Part shown: piece after piece, positions 33,921-45,686 of the stretch | Layout: every line of letters begins with the position of its first letter | Position numbering within the stretch: position 1 is the first letter of the stretch | NCBI GenBank assembly: GCA_027919835.1 | Contig: JANVFP010000001.1 | Coordinates: 1,798,001 to 1,862,000 of the forward strand | Reading direction: 5' to 3' | Origin: Lentinula raphanica | Taxonomy: Eukaryota; Basidiomycota; Agaricomycetes; Agaricales; Omphalotaceae | DNA: 64,000 nucleotides | Program-made: the position numbers and the translations under genes | Notes under the pieces: model-generated | What the model saw: only the letters and a program-made list of their open reading frames with translations | Database searches by the model: none | What the model was told of the DNA's origin: nothing

Positions 33921-35262
33921 TCTGGAGTCTTGAGGGTCCTTTTGAGGTTCTTGCGGGTTGAAGGAACTGTTGATGAAAAAAAAAGCGTTGATTCGGTTGA
34001 AACTTGTCAGATATTGTAATTTTGAAAATTGAGACTCCGATCACATTGCCGATTCAAGCCGATTCGGTTTCAGCCGCAACGTAAAGGTCAGTCTTGACCT
34101 GTCTTGACCAAGTCTTGACTCTTGTTATTATTTTGTGACCTTTTTCCCGAATCTTCATGACCTTCAGTATATTGACGATGCAACCCGGTACAAGTTCCAC
34201 TCTGACTACTCGTCGCTATTACTATAACTTAGATCAAGCTACGAGCCCCAATATCAAATCTTTCCAGCCAGTGAGGGATCGACGACATTCGACAATGCAG
34301 CTCTATGCAGCTGCGCTTATATATATCTCAACAGCCTTCAAACTCAATTTTCCGGAGAGGGGTGAAGACAACTCTTTCAAAGACCACATCTCTGAGAACG
34401 GTCTGCCAGGACTCATCTCACCTGCAGCCGAACTTCGCACATTCTGCTAGCAACAGCTAACGCTAGAATACTTATTACTTCAAGTCATCGTATTGCTGTC
34501 GAGTGCATCCAAGGCCTAGACAAAACGGTGGCTTCTTGAATCCTGAAACAGGTTCTGGCCTACTCATGGGCCTACTTGCGTGTCCTTTCGTCGATGGTCA
34601 CACCCGAAACTTGTCTAGTATAACCAGGCATGATAAATAAAACGTGCTGCAGCTTCATGGCTGGCTACGTGGATAATTGCCATAAATCTTCGCACCAGTA
34701 AGTTTCCCATTAGTACTTCATTTATTCTAGCATACTCATTTGCGTCGCGCACAGTTGGTCCAGGCCTGCAAAGAATTCCAGTCTACACCCGCCGGTGCGT
34801 CTCTGCAGTAAGACGGAGATGCTCAATGATGACCAACAGCTGTCCTGATGAGCCCTGGGGTTCAGAGCGCAAGGATTTCAGAGAAACAGATCTGCGAAGA
34901 ACCTTTCGAAAAGACAGCGTTGTCCTGGGAAGGAAAAGGCAAGGATTGTTGAGAGGTTTATAGCAACTGCACGAATCAAGATTGCATGTTGTAAGTACCC
35001 GATTTGAGTTTCATCTCTGAAGCACGGCAAATCCAAGCATAATCTTTGATCCAACGAATATCAATACTGCCGCGACAGAGCTTTTCATTTCGACGACTCG
35101 AGTACATACCTGTACATACGGGACGATTGATGGCTGGATGAGTTCAAGCTGTCGGTTCCATGTTACCAGACATAATCATAATCATTAACCCGGGTGACCT
35201 TTTGGAAGGCTTTACGCCTGTATGGAGCAGCATGGTCCTACGATTCGGTTCCGGTGATCTGT
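33921..35262. other. Intergenic region, no supported gene
   Basis: Contains the eL8 upstream region (repeats of CAGTCTTGACCTGTCTTGAC near 34091) and a 97-residue open frame at 34157-34450 with no recognisable motif. Nothing else seen. Confidence 0.4.
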
Positions 35263-35853
35263 TCATTCCCATCTGTGTTTGCAAAACTCATTAGTTGTTC
35301 TCCGCAAAGTAGCTTGCATCTCATGGGGAATATTCAATCCTACACCTTTGTCTAACAAAAGCTCAGGATGCTCCAAGCCCTTGGAATTTGTCTGATCAAA
35401 GATCATATCAAGTATTCGCATTTTCGAGCGCAAAGTTTTCAGATGAGGGTTGATTGGCTCTTCCGGTACAGAAAATGCAACGCCCGTTACCCCGTAAGAC
35501 TTTGAGTCCAGCAACAATCACAAGATCTCTATACAAAGAGAAAGTTTGAAGTTCAACGTGTGAACTGATCATCTACCTCTTGCCGCATCTCCGTTACAAA
35601 CTTTCTCTTCCAGAGCCTGAGATTTACTTATTGTATGGTGGCCCGAGATATTACCTAACGCGCCGCTATCCTTTTTATCATCGTTCATCTGGGAGAGGGA
35701 AACACGGATGATCTTTGGTTCCTTTGGCTCAGCATTCTTGCTCGTCTCAAGAACCTCGTGGTGAATAGAGGTAAGTATCAGGATAATAATAAAGGTCCGA
35801 CAGATCCCATAAGGATCCACAGCTGCTTGCCACGCTTTCCACTTCTCTTCCAT
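35263..35853 (-). CDS. Possible small membrane protein, two exons
   Basis: The first part reads MEEKWKAWQAAVDPYGICRT then FIIILILTSIHHEV, a plausible single membrane span, then an acidic/basic tail (KNAEPKEPKIIRVSLSQMND). A second open block at 35517-35263 (HLKTLRSKMRILDMIFDQTN, GVGLNIPHEMQATLRRTTNE) may be a downstream exon, but I could not define the splice sites. Not recognised; divergent from the vWA gene at 35922. Confidence 0.3.
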
Positions 35854-35921
35854 CCTTCCATCTGGCTGCCGATTGACTGAACGCGAAAGAAGTCGAACGT
35901 GTTTGTTTGTTACGTTTCATC

Positions 35922-38053
35922 ATGTCCAGCACGGTAGTGCAACCTAAGCCTGCCATCCACCAAGGGATAGCAGTCATGTTACTTTTTGATAACAACCAAT
36001 TGACAAAGACTATCTGGTCTGATCTCCGTGATCATTACCTCCCTGCGTTTTTCAACCGACTCCGCACCGTGCATCGTTCTGCAACGGTCAGTGACACTGT
36101 TGGACCTCAACGTGGGTATCGTTATGGTTAACCTCACTTTAGATCACGATCTTTGTTCAAGAATGTGGCTCTAATGGGAACATGAATGAACTTTTGCCAT
36201 TCCTCCCGCGCAGGTACATCAATATTCAAGATGTGACTCGAGACATGCATTTCGATGCCACCCAGACTCGCAGGCTGACAGGCCCATTGATACATGAGGC
36301 TATCGAAGTAAGTGGCTAGCATGACTTCCATACGCTGAGGTTGAGTTGTCCACTAGTTCCTCTCTGCTACTGCTGCTACGGCTCGGCACATTGCTGTGAT
36401 AGGGCCCAGCCTGAGGCAGAAAGAGTGTTCAACCATCGAATGGCATCGCTTAGCCCAATCTCTAGCCCAGGTCCAAGTCGCTTCTTCGTGCTCATACATA
36501 ACATGCCTCACCTTGTCCATAGCTCAGCATATATTGTCATCTCATGCTACATGCCCATGCAGCTAGTCACACGGAACCTTTGCACATGATGTTCGATGAA
36601 ACAGTAGGGCCGTGCTACTTGCCAGTCTCCTACCGATCTAACAGAATGAAAGCTCCGGTTGCAGAGATTGACAGAAGATAAATCATGGTTCACTGACAAT
36701 AAATCACAGATAACTCTCCGTATGTCATCTGTACGCATATTGACACCTCCACCCGAAGGTCAGTCGATTTGTTATGTGTTTCGAACACCTCCGTGATTAT
36801 ATGTATCTCCGTATTGCCTCGAATTGAAGTAGTCAGCCCCCTCAAGGTACGTAACCTGCTGGGAACGATTGTTTTAAATATCTTACACGTTTTCCAGGCG
36901 TCATCTTCCTTGGTGTCTCCCAGACAAAGTCTATCCCCTGCTCCTTTAATACACAATTTCCCAAACGTATCCAGCCAGGCTATGCACATGCCAACTTTTC
37001 CAACCCCCGCCCCCGACGAGGAACTTCCGAGCATTGTCACTCAGCTACAACAGGTAATATCAATCTGCCTAATTACGGCCGTACAAACTGCTGGAATGAT
37101 TTTCTTTTCAGATGCATGGTTTGACCAAGAAAAAAGTTTATGGAACGAAACCAAAACGCCTACCTTTCATCTCTTCTGAAGTGTATGGCAGGGAGTCTTC
37201 ACGCAAGGCTGCATCTTTATCGCCTGTCTCGCCGTCTGACACGAATCATGGTGGCCGGGTCACTTCTCCGTCTCTGATTGACCGAAGTTATCGTGTTCAT
37301 CAGAGTGGGCCTGGGTTGCCCCACCCAAATATCGCACGATCGTCACTGGATATCACATCCAGTAATCAGACATCCCCGGGGCTTGAGTATACTACACCTT
37401 CGTACCGCCCACCTACGATGACAATGTCTCTTCCTTCCTCTCCGGTATTAGTAGGACCTTCTCTCTTCTCAGATCCTGCTATGGTGACATCACGAGCTGG
37501 TTACCATCAGGCTCAACCTCAAATATCTGTATTGAGCCCATCCCGCCCACAGCCTATGTCCCAACCTGCGCGGTTCATCGCAGAAGATATTCCGGCCAAG
37601 ACGCATTCACAACCAGAATATGATGGTGGCGCTTCGAATTCTTTGCCAACCCACGGCGAGCCCCTCTATCCAAAAAATCAGAACCAGGATGTATCGATCA
37701 ATGCCACACCAAGCTATCCCGTATCTCGTTCGTTGTATCGGGACGAGCTTCTATCGCATTTGGGAGGTCCTTCTGTGGGGTCCACAGCTTCTGACCAACA
37801 TTTTCCATATGGTCCGAGCTCAGAATTGACTTCTTACGTGCAGCAGAACCAGGGTGTGGACTCTTTCGCACCTTTAAGGCAGCCCACGCCATGGCGTGCT
37901 CCTTATGACCCTTCTCCCGATTTCACTCCCAACCACAACCACCATCATACGATAAGCCAGTATGGGATGACAGCCGAACCTCTACACATCTCTTCTTATC
38001 CTTCATCTCCCGTATCCTCTACTAGTAGCTCTCTAACGGGATGGGCAGGTTGA
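35922..38053 (+). CDS. vWA-domain protein, Mediator subunit 25-like (putative)
   Basis: Start at MSSTVVQPKPAIHQGIAVML. The N-terminal block continues LFDNNQLTKTIWSDLRDHYL, PAFFNRLRTVHRS. After a short intron come ITIFVQECGSNGNMNELLPF, LPRRYINIQDVTRDMHFDAT, RLTGPLIHEAIE, and a further exon FLSATATARHIAVIGPSLRQ. This resembles the von Willebrand A fold of Med25-type proteins, which bind activators in Mediator. The 3' half (36900-38053) is APDEELPSIVTQLQQ, MHGLTKKKVYGTKPKRLPFI, then a long Ser/Pro/Tyr-rich disordered region ending SSLTGWAG. Exons between 36400 and 36900 are unclear, and parts of the vWA core are not visible. The Med25 assignment is a hypothesis. Confidence 0.45.
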
Positions 38054-38234
38054 TTCCGGACAATTTCCCTCCGACCGTACATTATGTATCCACTAAGGGA
38101 CTTTGTAGTCGCTCGTGTCTATAGATATCCTTGCGTTCAGGCGTCAAGCCAATGGAAGCTCATCGCAACGTTTAGAGAAAAGTTTACAGGTACAAGATAT
38201 ATGTATATGGTGATACAGTAACCACAATCATCAA

Positions 38235-39861
38235 TCATTGCGATTGCTCCGCATAAACCTATATTGCATATCTCGTTGGTAAACGTCCGGACAGACTAGT
38301 AGAGTGTAACACTTGCCTTGATCGTTTTATCAGCGCCTCCTGTGATAAGCCGAGTGCCAGTCATATCAAATGTGGAACAGAATACACCAGCTTCAGCTTC
38401 CAGAGAACCTGGCTGAGGCACGTCGTCCATATTCTGAAAGGGTGTACCGGTATTATAATCCCAGAACGTTAGAGTTCCGTTATCACCTGTACAATAAATG
38501 AAGACAGGGTTAAGACAACCTGATGAATGAATCTACACACCTCCCGAGAAAAATACACCCTCCGCGTTGACAGAGAGTGTATTGATGATGGCGTTGTGCC
38601 CGCTAAAGTTGAAGACAAAGGCGCCTTCTGGGCACTTCCATTTCTTGATGTTATTCCCTCCCGCAGATCCACTTGCGAAGGAATATTCGGTAGGATGTAC
38701 GGCCAATGCTCGGACCGACTTTTTATGGTGCGTTAAGGTTACCATGGTTTTTCCTGCAGCAAGATCCCATAACCTTTCGAAGTTTGAGACATCATATCTT
38801 CGTTATGAAAAGAATCTCACCTAACGGTCGAGTCCATGCTTCCTGTGATGACCTGAGGATCCGATTCTTGACATTTCACATCTGCGACAGTACCACTATG
38901 TCCGGTCAGAGTGTGAATGTTGGCTTTTGTGCGCATGTCCCAGACTCGAGCAGAAGCATCTCGCCCACATGTTACCAGAACGTCTAAAGTTGGATGTAGA
39001 TCCAAAGCATAAACGCCCGATAAATGACCATGGTAATGCCGTATAACTTTGTTTGCTTCGAGGTCCCAGCACTTGACCATCTATGGAATAATATTAGATG
39101 GAAATACATTACGCTCAAAAATGAGCCAGGACTGACTTTGTCTTCACCGCACGAGAATAAGTACGGATGCCGAGGAGATACAGCAAGTCCTCTTACTGTA
39201 GAAATGTGGCCAGTCAAAGAGAGTTTGAGTTCTCCTGAGGCAAGATCCCATATTTTAATCACTCGATCACCAGCACCGGTTGCAAACCACTTATTTCCAG
39301 GCTCGACGGCCACACTGCGAACCCAGCCAAGATGACCTGATATAACACGGACCAACTTCCACGGTGGATGGTATGTTGGTTTTATTGTTCGTGTGGTTTT
39401 GTGGAGTGCGAGAGCTTGTGAGAGTTGGGTGTTGGAGAATGTAGATGGTTGAGAGACCGGTGTAGTATCAATCTTGGCGATCATGCGGGATGTTTCTGCG
39501 TCTGTGAGGTATGAATCAGTTGAGAAATGCCCAGTTTGTCCATTATGAACCACCCACCTCCGCCTGCTGTGATCATCTTCCTGTTTTCTTTCGGACGCAT
39601 TGGACCGACTGGACCCTGTTGAAACAGTAAAGCTGGAGGAAGTTCCTTGAATTGTCGGTATTCATCATGGATTTTCACGGCCAGGCGCAAGCGTGCACTG
39701 TTCTATGAGTTGAGTTATGGAACACAGAAAGGTTTCGAGTGATGCTACCTTCTTTCTTCATCTGCTATACTATCATCTGGACAGGAAGCAAACACTGCGC
39801 GAGTTCTTTTAGCGTTACGTCGGAATTGGGGTTCCAATGGAGGGAGCGCGTCAGTAGACAT
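38235..39861 (-). CDS. PRP46: Pre-mRNA-splicing factor PRP46 / PLRG1 (WD40)
   Basis: WD40 propeller of the Prp19-associated (NTC) complex, acting in spliceosome activation. Start [20 protein letters not shown] (39861). The N-terminal helix [20 protein letters not shown] precedes [20 protein letters not shown] and [22 protein letters not shown] repeats follow: [120 protein letters not shown]. The expected end [15 protein letters not shown] needs a GC-AG intron (38316-38259) and a 24-nt last exon. Divergent from TFIIS with about 208 bp between starts. About 480 residues, normal for the family. Confidence 0.9.
38259..38316 (-). other. GC-AG intron at the 3' end of PRP46
   Basis: ATCAAG|GCAAGTG ... 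CAATATAG|GTTTATG, 58 nt on the minus strand. Splicing here gives the conserved KTIKVY; reading through gives KASVTLY and a stop at 38296. Confidence 0.75.
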
Positions 39862-39888
39862 ATAATACAGAGCAAAGCAGGATTATGA

Positions 39889-39902
39889 CCCTAACCCTAA
39901 CC
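39889..39902. promoter_or_regulatory. Telobox-like CCCTAACCCTAACC in a divergent promoter
   Basis: Two and a third telomere-type units between the PRP46 start (39861) and TFIIS start (40070). Short teloboxes are known promoter elements of ribosome and translation genes in several eukaryotes; a role here is inferred. Confidence 0.4.
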
Positions 39903-40069
39903 AATGACAGTAAGCCCAATCTAATATGTCGTGGGAAAATTGCGCCTACTGCGAGTTGCTTGTGAGGGTTGCCGCGTGCGCAATTCCCTACTGTTAGTCC
40001 CTCATCGTGGTGAAGAGTTTGGAAAGTAATACTTAGACGACTCTGTGTAGCTAGATAGTTACTGCTGCC

Positions 40070-41340
40070 ATGACGGATGTTCCAGAGTTGAAAAAACTTG
40101 TAAAGCAATTACAGGGTGCTTCAAATGATTCGGTAAGTCCAAATCTATCATCCAATCCATGCCAAACCCTTGCATTTTCTGACGACTTCATTCTCTCACA
40201 GGAAATCATAAGCATATTGAGCATTCTGAAGAGAGATTACCAGGTCAATGAAGCAATCCTAAGGGTGAGTATTTCACTTTTGGTTTCGTGATTAACCGCC
40301 TAATCTATTTCTAAAAAGGAAAGCAAAGCAGGATTAGCAGTTGGGAAACTACGAAACCATGATTCAACAGAAGTTTCGGGAGCTGCGAAGGACTTGGTGA
40401 AGAAGTGGAAAACAGAGGTGGAAAAGGCCAAACAGGCTGCAAAACCTCCTCCAGGTGCGCTTCAATGTTGATGTCCTCTGATACTCGTCCTTAGTATGTG
40501 ATTCCTCAGCTCCTAGAAAAGCTTCTATGACTTCAAATCCGCTCATATCCCCTACAAACTCTACTGGAACCAAGACAGCTCGCTCAGCCAAAATCGATGG
40601 CGTCAAAGTCACTGGCACAGGCGACAACACCAGGGACAAGTGTACCGAACTTATATATGACGGTCTGGCATGCGATTCTAATGCTCCAGTTGAGCTTATA
40701 CTCCAGCGAGCTAAAGCTGTTGAGCTCGCTGTCTTGAAAGATATTGGGTCGATATCCACTGTCTATAGAAACAAAATTCGCTCACTTTTCGTTAATCTCA
40801 AAGACAAGGGCAATCCAAGCTTACGAGAAGACGTCGTGAGTGGAGACATTTCAGCAGAGAAGCTGGTTAAGATGTCACCCAGTGTACGTGTATTCATTCT
40901 CCTGAACAACTCATGGATCTCCTCTTAATCCGCTTCTACACAGGATATGGCTTCGGCAGAACGAAAGGCAGCCGATGATAAGATCAAGCAGGATAACTTG
41001 TTTGCTTCCCTCGGCGCAGAAGAGCAACAAGCAGAAACGGATGCCTTCCAGTGCGGGCGATGCAAGCAAAGGAAGTGTCGCTATCGTCAGGCTCAAACTC
41101 GGTCTGCCGATGAACCAATGACCGTACGTATCATCCTCCACTTGACGTATCCCTCTGGCTAACTCTTTTCTTCTGAAGACTTTTGTCACGTAAGCTATCT
41201 TCTTCTTTGTGTACCAGTCCAACAAGTATCCTGACCGTTGTTCTACCAGTTGTGTCAACTGTGGAAACAGGTAAGCCGGAAGATTTCCTGTCCCGCGCAG
41301 CTACTCATCCTACCTTTCCTGTAGATGGAAGTTCTCTTGA
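40070..41340 (+). CDS. DST1: Transcription elongation factor TFIIS
   Basis: Stimulates transcript cleavage by arrested RNA polymerase II. Start [20 protein letters not shown]. The N-terminal TFS2N/LW bundle is split by three introns ([40 protein letters not shown]). The central TFS2M domain begins [19 protein letters not shown] and includes [20 protein letters not shown] and [17 protein letters not shown]. The C-terminal zinc ribbon is [23 protein letters not shown], then TTFVTCVNCGNRWKFS: four ligands as two CxxC pairs, plus the invariant Asp-Glu in RSADEP that reaches the polymerase active site. About 300 residues, standard length. Final exon starts after the acceptor near 41324. Confidence 0.95.
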
Positions 41341-41747
41341 AGAAAACTCGTTTCTATGTATAATCTCTCCCTTTCGTCTTTCCTTGTCACGATGCTTAAT
41401 ATTATACTGTTCTTTTCAATTCTTAAAATCCCTTTAAATTTTCTTTCCTTGTCAATGCTTATTGTTATAGTTCTCACTCTTCTCACTTTTCGTAAAATCC
41501 TTCGATTTTTCGTCTATTACTTACATTTCTACATATGTGTATCATCTCCTGTGTTCGTATGTATATATATCCATGGTACTTACGAGTTTCGACACCAAAT
41601 AAAAGTGAACCCTCGGTAAGGTCGTTCAATGACCACGCTTGTTGTTGAATCATAACGATGTTCGCTTCTTTTCTTCTAACCACGACTACGACTACCACGC
41701 CGCTGTGCATCGGTATACTTACTCACGTCTGAACGGTATCAAGACCT
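41341..41747. other. Intergenic, TFIIS to alcohol dehydrogenase
   Basis: T-rich 3' region with no gene; several AT-rich stretches could serve as a polyadenylation region. Confidence 0.4.
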
Positions 41748-43176
41748 ATGGCCTACGAGGGAATCACATTTCGTGGCTCCCGAAATGGCCAGATACGTGA
41801 ATCACGTTTCCTGCAACAAAATCTGAAGGCAGATGAGGTGGTCATCAGAATAACTCATAGGTAAGAAAATCGGCCATAATAGTTCGCAAACCCGGAACAT
41901 CACCGTCAAACTCAGATTTCCGTTTCTAGTGGAATATGCGGTACGGATTTGCATTTCATGCACGCAGATATGGTCCTTGGGCATGAAGGTAAGGCAATCC
42001 TCAATGACTGTAGGCCATGTGGCAGGTATACTTGATCGATTCTCAAATTCCCGTAATGTTCATCGCTTCCTACTCTAATCTTCATGACCGTAGGGGTCGG
42101 TATTGTGCAAGAAGTCGGCGAAAGCTGCACAACATTCCGAGTTGGTGACAGAGTAGGCTGGGGATACACCTACTGGAGCTGCGGGAAATGCAGCACATGC
42201 CTTACCGGGCACGAAAGTTATTGTCCCACTGCAGGTAAATATGGAGCACATCATCTGGACCAGGGGTCCTTTGGGAGTCTGGCTATCAAACCTGAACAAT
42301 GGGTATTCAAGATACCGGATGGCATAGAATCCAGATATGCTGCACCGCTTCTCTGTAAGTTGCCTACCCTCAATCTTCACCAATCTGATTCCAGGCAATC
42401 TATGCAGGTGCTGGTGCTACGGTGTAGGTTTTATCAATTTGTCTAAGCATCTGCACAATATCGTTTATCGATCGTACTAATACTAGGTTCTCACCGATGA
42501 TTGAATTCCTCAAGCCTACAGACCGCGTTGGAATTATAGGCATAGGAGGTTTAGGTCACCTCGCTATCCAATTTGCAGCAAGAATGGGATGCGATGTCGT
42601 TGCATTTTCAAGTAACGAAGTCAAACGTGAAGATGCGATCAGCTTAGGTGCTCGGGAATTTTATGCGACCAACGATGTCGCAGATTATACCACGTTGAAT
42701 GTCACAAAACCCTTGGACGGCCTGATTATCGCTACTGGGGCAGAACACTTCGATTTTGCGAATTACTATAAGCTTTTGAAGCCTATAGCAACTGTGATCC
42801 CATTCACGATCTCTTTTGAACCGATGGTGATTCCTACAATTCCTACCATAGCGAATGGTATCAAGATCGCAGGGTACGTGATCGACTTTCCTTGCCACTT
42901 TTCATGCACAATGACTTCGTCCGAACTTCAGGACTACACCTTCAGGAATCCTGATTATGTGAAGCTCGTTCCCAAGATTGTGGTATTCATTCTTACTGAT
43001 GAAGACCCTTTAGGACGAAAACCCTCGAGTTCGCAGAGCGTAACAATATCCGACCCATCATCCAAGAATTTCCTATGACCGAAGATGGAATTAGGGATGC
43101 GATGACAAGATTGAAAAATGGAGAAATTCGCTACAGAGCTGTCCTTTCGTGGCAACTTTCAGACGAGTCGGCATGA
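41748..43176 (+). CDS. Zinc-dependent alcohol dehydrogenase, MDR superfamily (CAD-like)
   Basis: NAD(P)-dependent oxidation/reduction of an alcohol or aldehyde. Start MAYEGITFRGSRNGQIRESR. After a first intron comes the catalytic-zinc motif GICGTDLHF and GHEGVG. The structural zinc loop is CGKCSTCLTGHESYC (four Cys), with a further ligand in APLLCAGATVFS. The Rossmann motif GIIGIGGLGHLAIQFAARMG is intact. C-terminal parts are LDGLIIATGAEHFDF, AERNNIRPIIQEFPMTEDGI and RLKNGEIRYRAVLSW, ending LSDESA. The pattern is closest to cinnamyl-alcohol-dehydrogenase-type fungal ADHs; substrate unknown. About 360 residues. Several 50-80-nt introns; those near 42355-42486 and 42875-43012 are placed approximately. 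Confidence 0.88.
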
Positions 43177-43557
43177 CGGCCTCAGGCCTGCATCACTGTT
43201 TGAAGCACTTTCCTCCCACAGCTGAAGGGACAAGATGGGGGCGAGAAATCAATCATATACGGGAAAGATGAGGTGATTATGAAGTGCTATTATGCCAAAC
43301 AAGTTGCTTTCTTGCATTGAACGGATTTCCGAAAGCACAAACTCTCATACCCAGAAGCAAAGTTTGCTCCATGTCGAGATGTGAGAGCAAGAGGTTCGTG
43401 AAAACTGAGTTTAGAGCGGGCTCGCGGTTGTGTAAAGTGAAATACGGAACGAAAGAAGACGGAAGTAGTTCGGCCGTTCCGTCCTTACAATAGCCGCCAT
43501 GAGTAATAATAAGACGCATGTCGAGATTGTCCTTGATCTCTTACCACATCCACGACA
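43177..43557. other. Intergenic, ADH to carrier-like gene
   Basis: No gene seen; plain mixed-composition sequence. Confidence 0.4.
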
Positions 43558-44976
43558 ATGGCTTCAGAGCCTCTCAAGACCTCTTCGACAGAGGCAGAGC
43601 CTCTCCTTGCCAATTCAGAACAACCGCGAAACTATTCAGGTCCAGAAACACCAATAATTGGTGTCGATGTCGAGAACCAGCCGGAGGCTCTTCCTGATAG
43701 GAAACGTAGCCCTTGGGAAATAACGATCTATGCTATCCTCGTGTTGATAGGTGCTATACTCTTAGCAATGCTCATCAAGGGATTCATAGAAGCGGACGAT
43801 GTCGATGTACGTGTCATCTACGAAAGACTGATAGTCTAGTTGCGAGAACTGAGGGATTGCAGTTCGATGTGGGGAAAGCTTTCAAGTCTGCTTTGGGCGG
43901 AGGACTTGCTGGCGCAGCAGGTACATATGTATTCTATGCCATCATTGAGTAAACTCATCCTCATACTCTTCCTCGCAGCTATGGTTCTTCAAGTCTTATT
44001 GCTCATGGCACGTCTTCACCACATCGAGAAAGCAATATCTCAAATGACATGTTTGTTTAGCCACTACGGACAGTGATGAACTACCAATATCGGTTTGGAA
44101 CTACCACAACCCAGGCTCTCAAGACTCTTTACCGGGAAGGCGGATATCCACGTTACTACCAAGGACTAGTAGCTGCGTTGGTCCAAGGTCCTGTCTCTCG
44201 GTTCGGCGACACTGCAGCAAATGTGGGCATATTGGTGCTCCTAGAATCCAACTCCTATATGAAGACGCTACCCGCGCTTGTCAAGACTGTATTCGCGTCG
44301 ATAGCAGCAGCAGTCTTCAGAATGACCTTGACACCCATTGATACGATAAAGACTACGTTGCAAACCCAAGGTCAGCCGGGCTGGGCAATTCTTAAGAGAA
44401 GGGTGAGTAGTTATTCCGACAGAAAACTCACCCTGAAGTTGCTCCGTCTTTCTAGATCAAACTGTACGGGATTGGCACGCTTTGGTATGGTGCCTTGGCC
44501 ACTGCCGCTGCTACATTCGTTGGCCATTATCCTGTGAGCGACGAAACTTCATTTTCGTTTACCCTCCTAAGTACTGATTGATGTTCGATAGTGGTTTGGG
44601 ACATATAACTTTTTACAAGATAAAATCCCCGAAATGAGCCATCTGCCTCATAAACTGCTTCGACAAGCCTTCATTGGTTTCGTCGCCTCCGTTATTTCGG
44701 ATACCGTTTCAAACTCTCTTCGTGTTCTGAAGACTTACCGTCAGGTCAACGAAACCCGCATTGGCTACATAAACGCCGCTAAGGCGGTCATTAGCCAGGA
44801 TGGCCTGAAAGGCTTGTTTGGTCGTGGTCTGAAGACTCGTATTCTCGCGAATGGCCTGCAAGGATTGATGTTCTCGGTTCTTTGGAAACTGTTTTTGGAC
44901 TTGTGAGTTGAATATGCCCGTTCCTGCCAGAAGCTGTGATTGACACACCTTTAGATGGAATGAGCGGTCAAAGTAA
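43558..44976 (+). CDS. Mitochondrial-carrier-family-like membrane protein
   Basis: Start MASEPLKTSSTEAEPLLANS. An unusual N-terminal extension carries a membrane segment, ITIYAILVLIGAILLAMLIK. The carrier-like part then reads FDVGKAFKSALGGGLAGAA, MNYQYRFGTTTTQALKTLYR, EGGYPRYYQGLVAALVQGPV, VFRMTLTPIDTIKTTLQTQG (a good PxDxxK carrier signature), LYGIGTLWYGALAAAATFVG, HYPWFGTYNFLQDKIPEMSH, SNSLRVLKTYRQVNETRIGY and LFGRGLKTRILANGLQGLMF. It ends KLFLDLWNERSK. Only the middle repeat keeps the canonical signature; the others are degenerate, so substrate and membrane (inner mitochondrial or other) are uncertain. Around five introns. Confidence 0.7.
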
Positions 44977-45278
44977 AGTCTGTATTATAGATTCATGGAG
45001 AAGATACATAGAATGCACTGCGTCTTGCTGTGAGAGGTTTCGTGATAGACACTCGGTTGCGATACAATCCGGATTGAAATTTGAAGTTAAACGTCCCGTC
45101 AGTCATAACTTGATTCATTATTTGAGTCAACTTGATTCGCCGATTTCTCAGTGATATAAGTATCTTTCCAGACAGCCACTTCCAATCCCAAAGCACTCAG
45201 AACAGGACGGTTTCCGTGTGTGTCTATTCCCATCCCTGAATTTGGATAATTCTCACTTCCAGTGTACATGTAATACAG
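44977..45278. other. Spacer before the TFIIS duplicate
   Basis: No gene seen. No similarity to the upstream TFIIS exons noticed, which marks the left limit of the duplication at about 45270. Confidence 0.4.
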
Positions 45279-45686
45279 GATCTAAATATGCCTTCTGCAG
45301 AAAACAAGGCAGCCGATGAGAAGATAAAACAGGAGAATGCATCTGCCTCCCTCGATGCAGAGGGAATATGGGCAGAAACAGATCTTTTTCAATGTGGACG
45401 TTGCAAGCAAAAGAAAACTCGCTATTGCCAGGCTCAAACTCGATCTCCTAATGAACCAATGAAGGTATGTATTATCGCTCACTTCACGAACCTCTTGCTC
45501 GAACTCTCTCTTCAAGACTATTGTCAAGTACTAAGCTATTCTCTTCTTGTTGATACTCATGTCCTGACATCCTGACCGTCGTTCGACTACGCAGTTGCAT
45601 CAACTGTGGCAACGAGTAAGCCGCAAGTCCTTCACCCTTTCATGGCCACACCAACTAACCTCTCTCGGAGGTGGACGTTCTCCTAG
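45279..45686 (+). pseudogene. Partial duplicate of TFIIS (linker and zinc ribbon only)
   Basis: Begins at an old splice acceptor (ACAG|GAT) and matches the last exons of the TFIIS gene 4 kb upstream: PSAENKAADEKIKQENASAS against [20 protein letters not shown], then [20 protein letters not shown]. Retained introns follow, then INCGN and, after another intron, WTFS and a stop at 45684-45686. The invariant Asp-Glu of the hairpin is changed to Asn-Glu (RSPNEP), which would be expected to destroy cleavage stimulation. The N-terminal and central domains are missing and the middle exon (TIVK...) is degraded. Most likely a decaying segmental duplicate; a short zinc-ribbon-only product from ATG 45288 cannot be excluded. 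Confidence 0.8.

Noticed and set aside
38296..38301. Stop codon at 38296 as the PRP46 end
   Set aside because: It replaces the conserved KTIKVY ending; the GC-AG intron to 38258 restores it, so the stop at 38235 is preferred.
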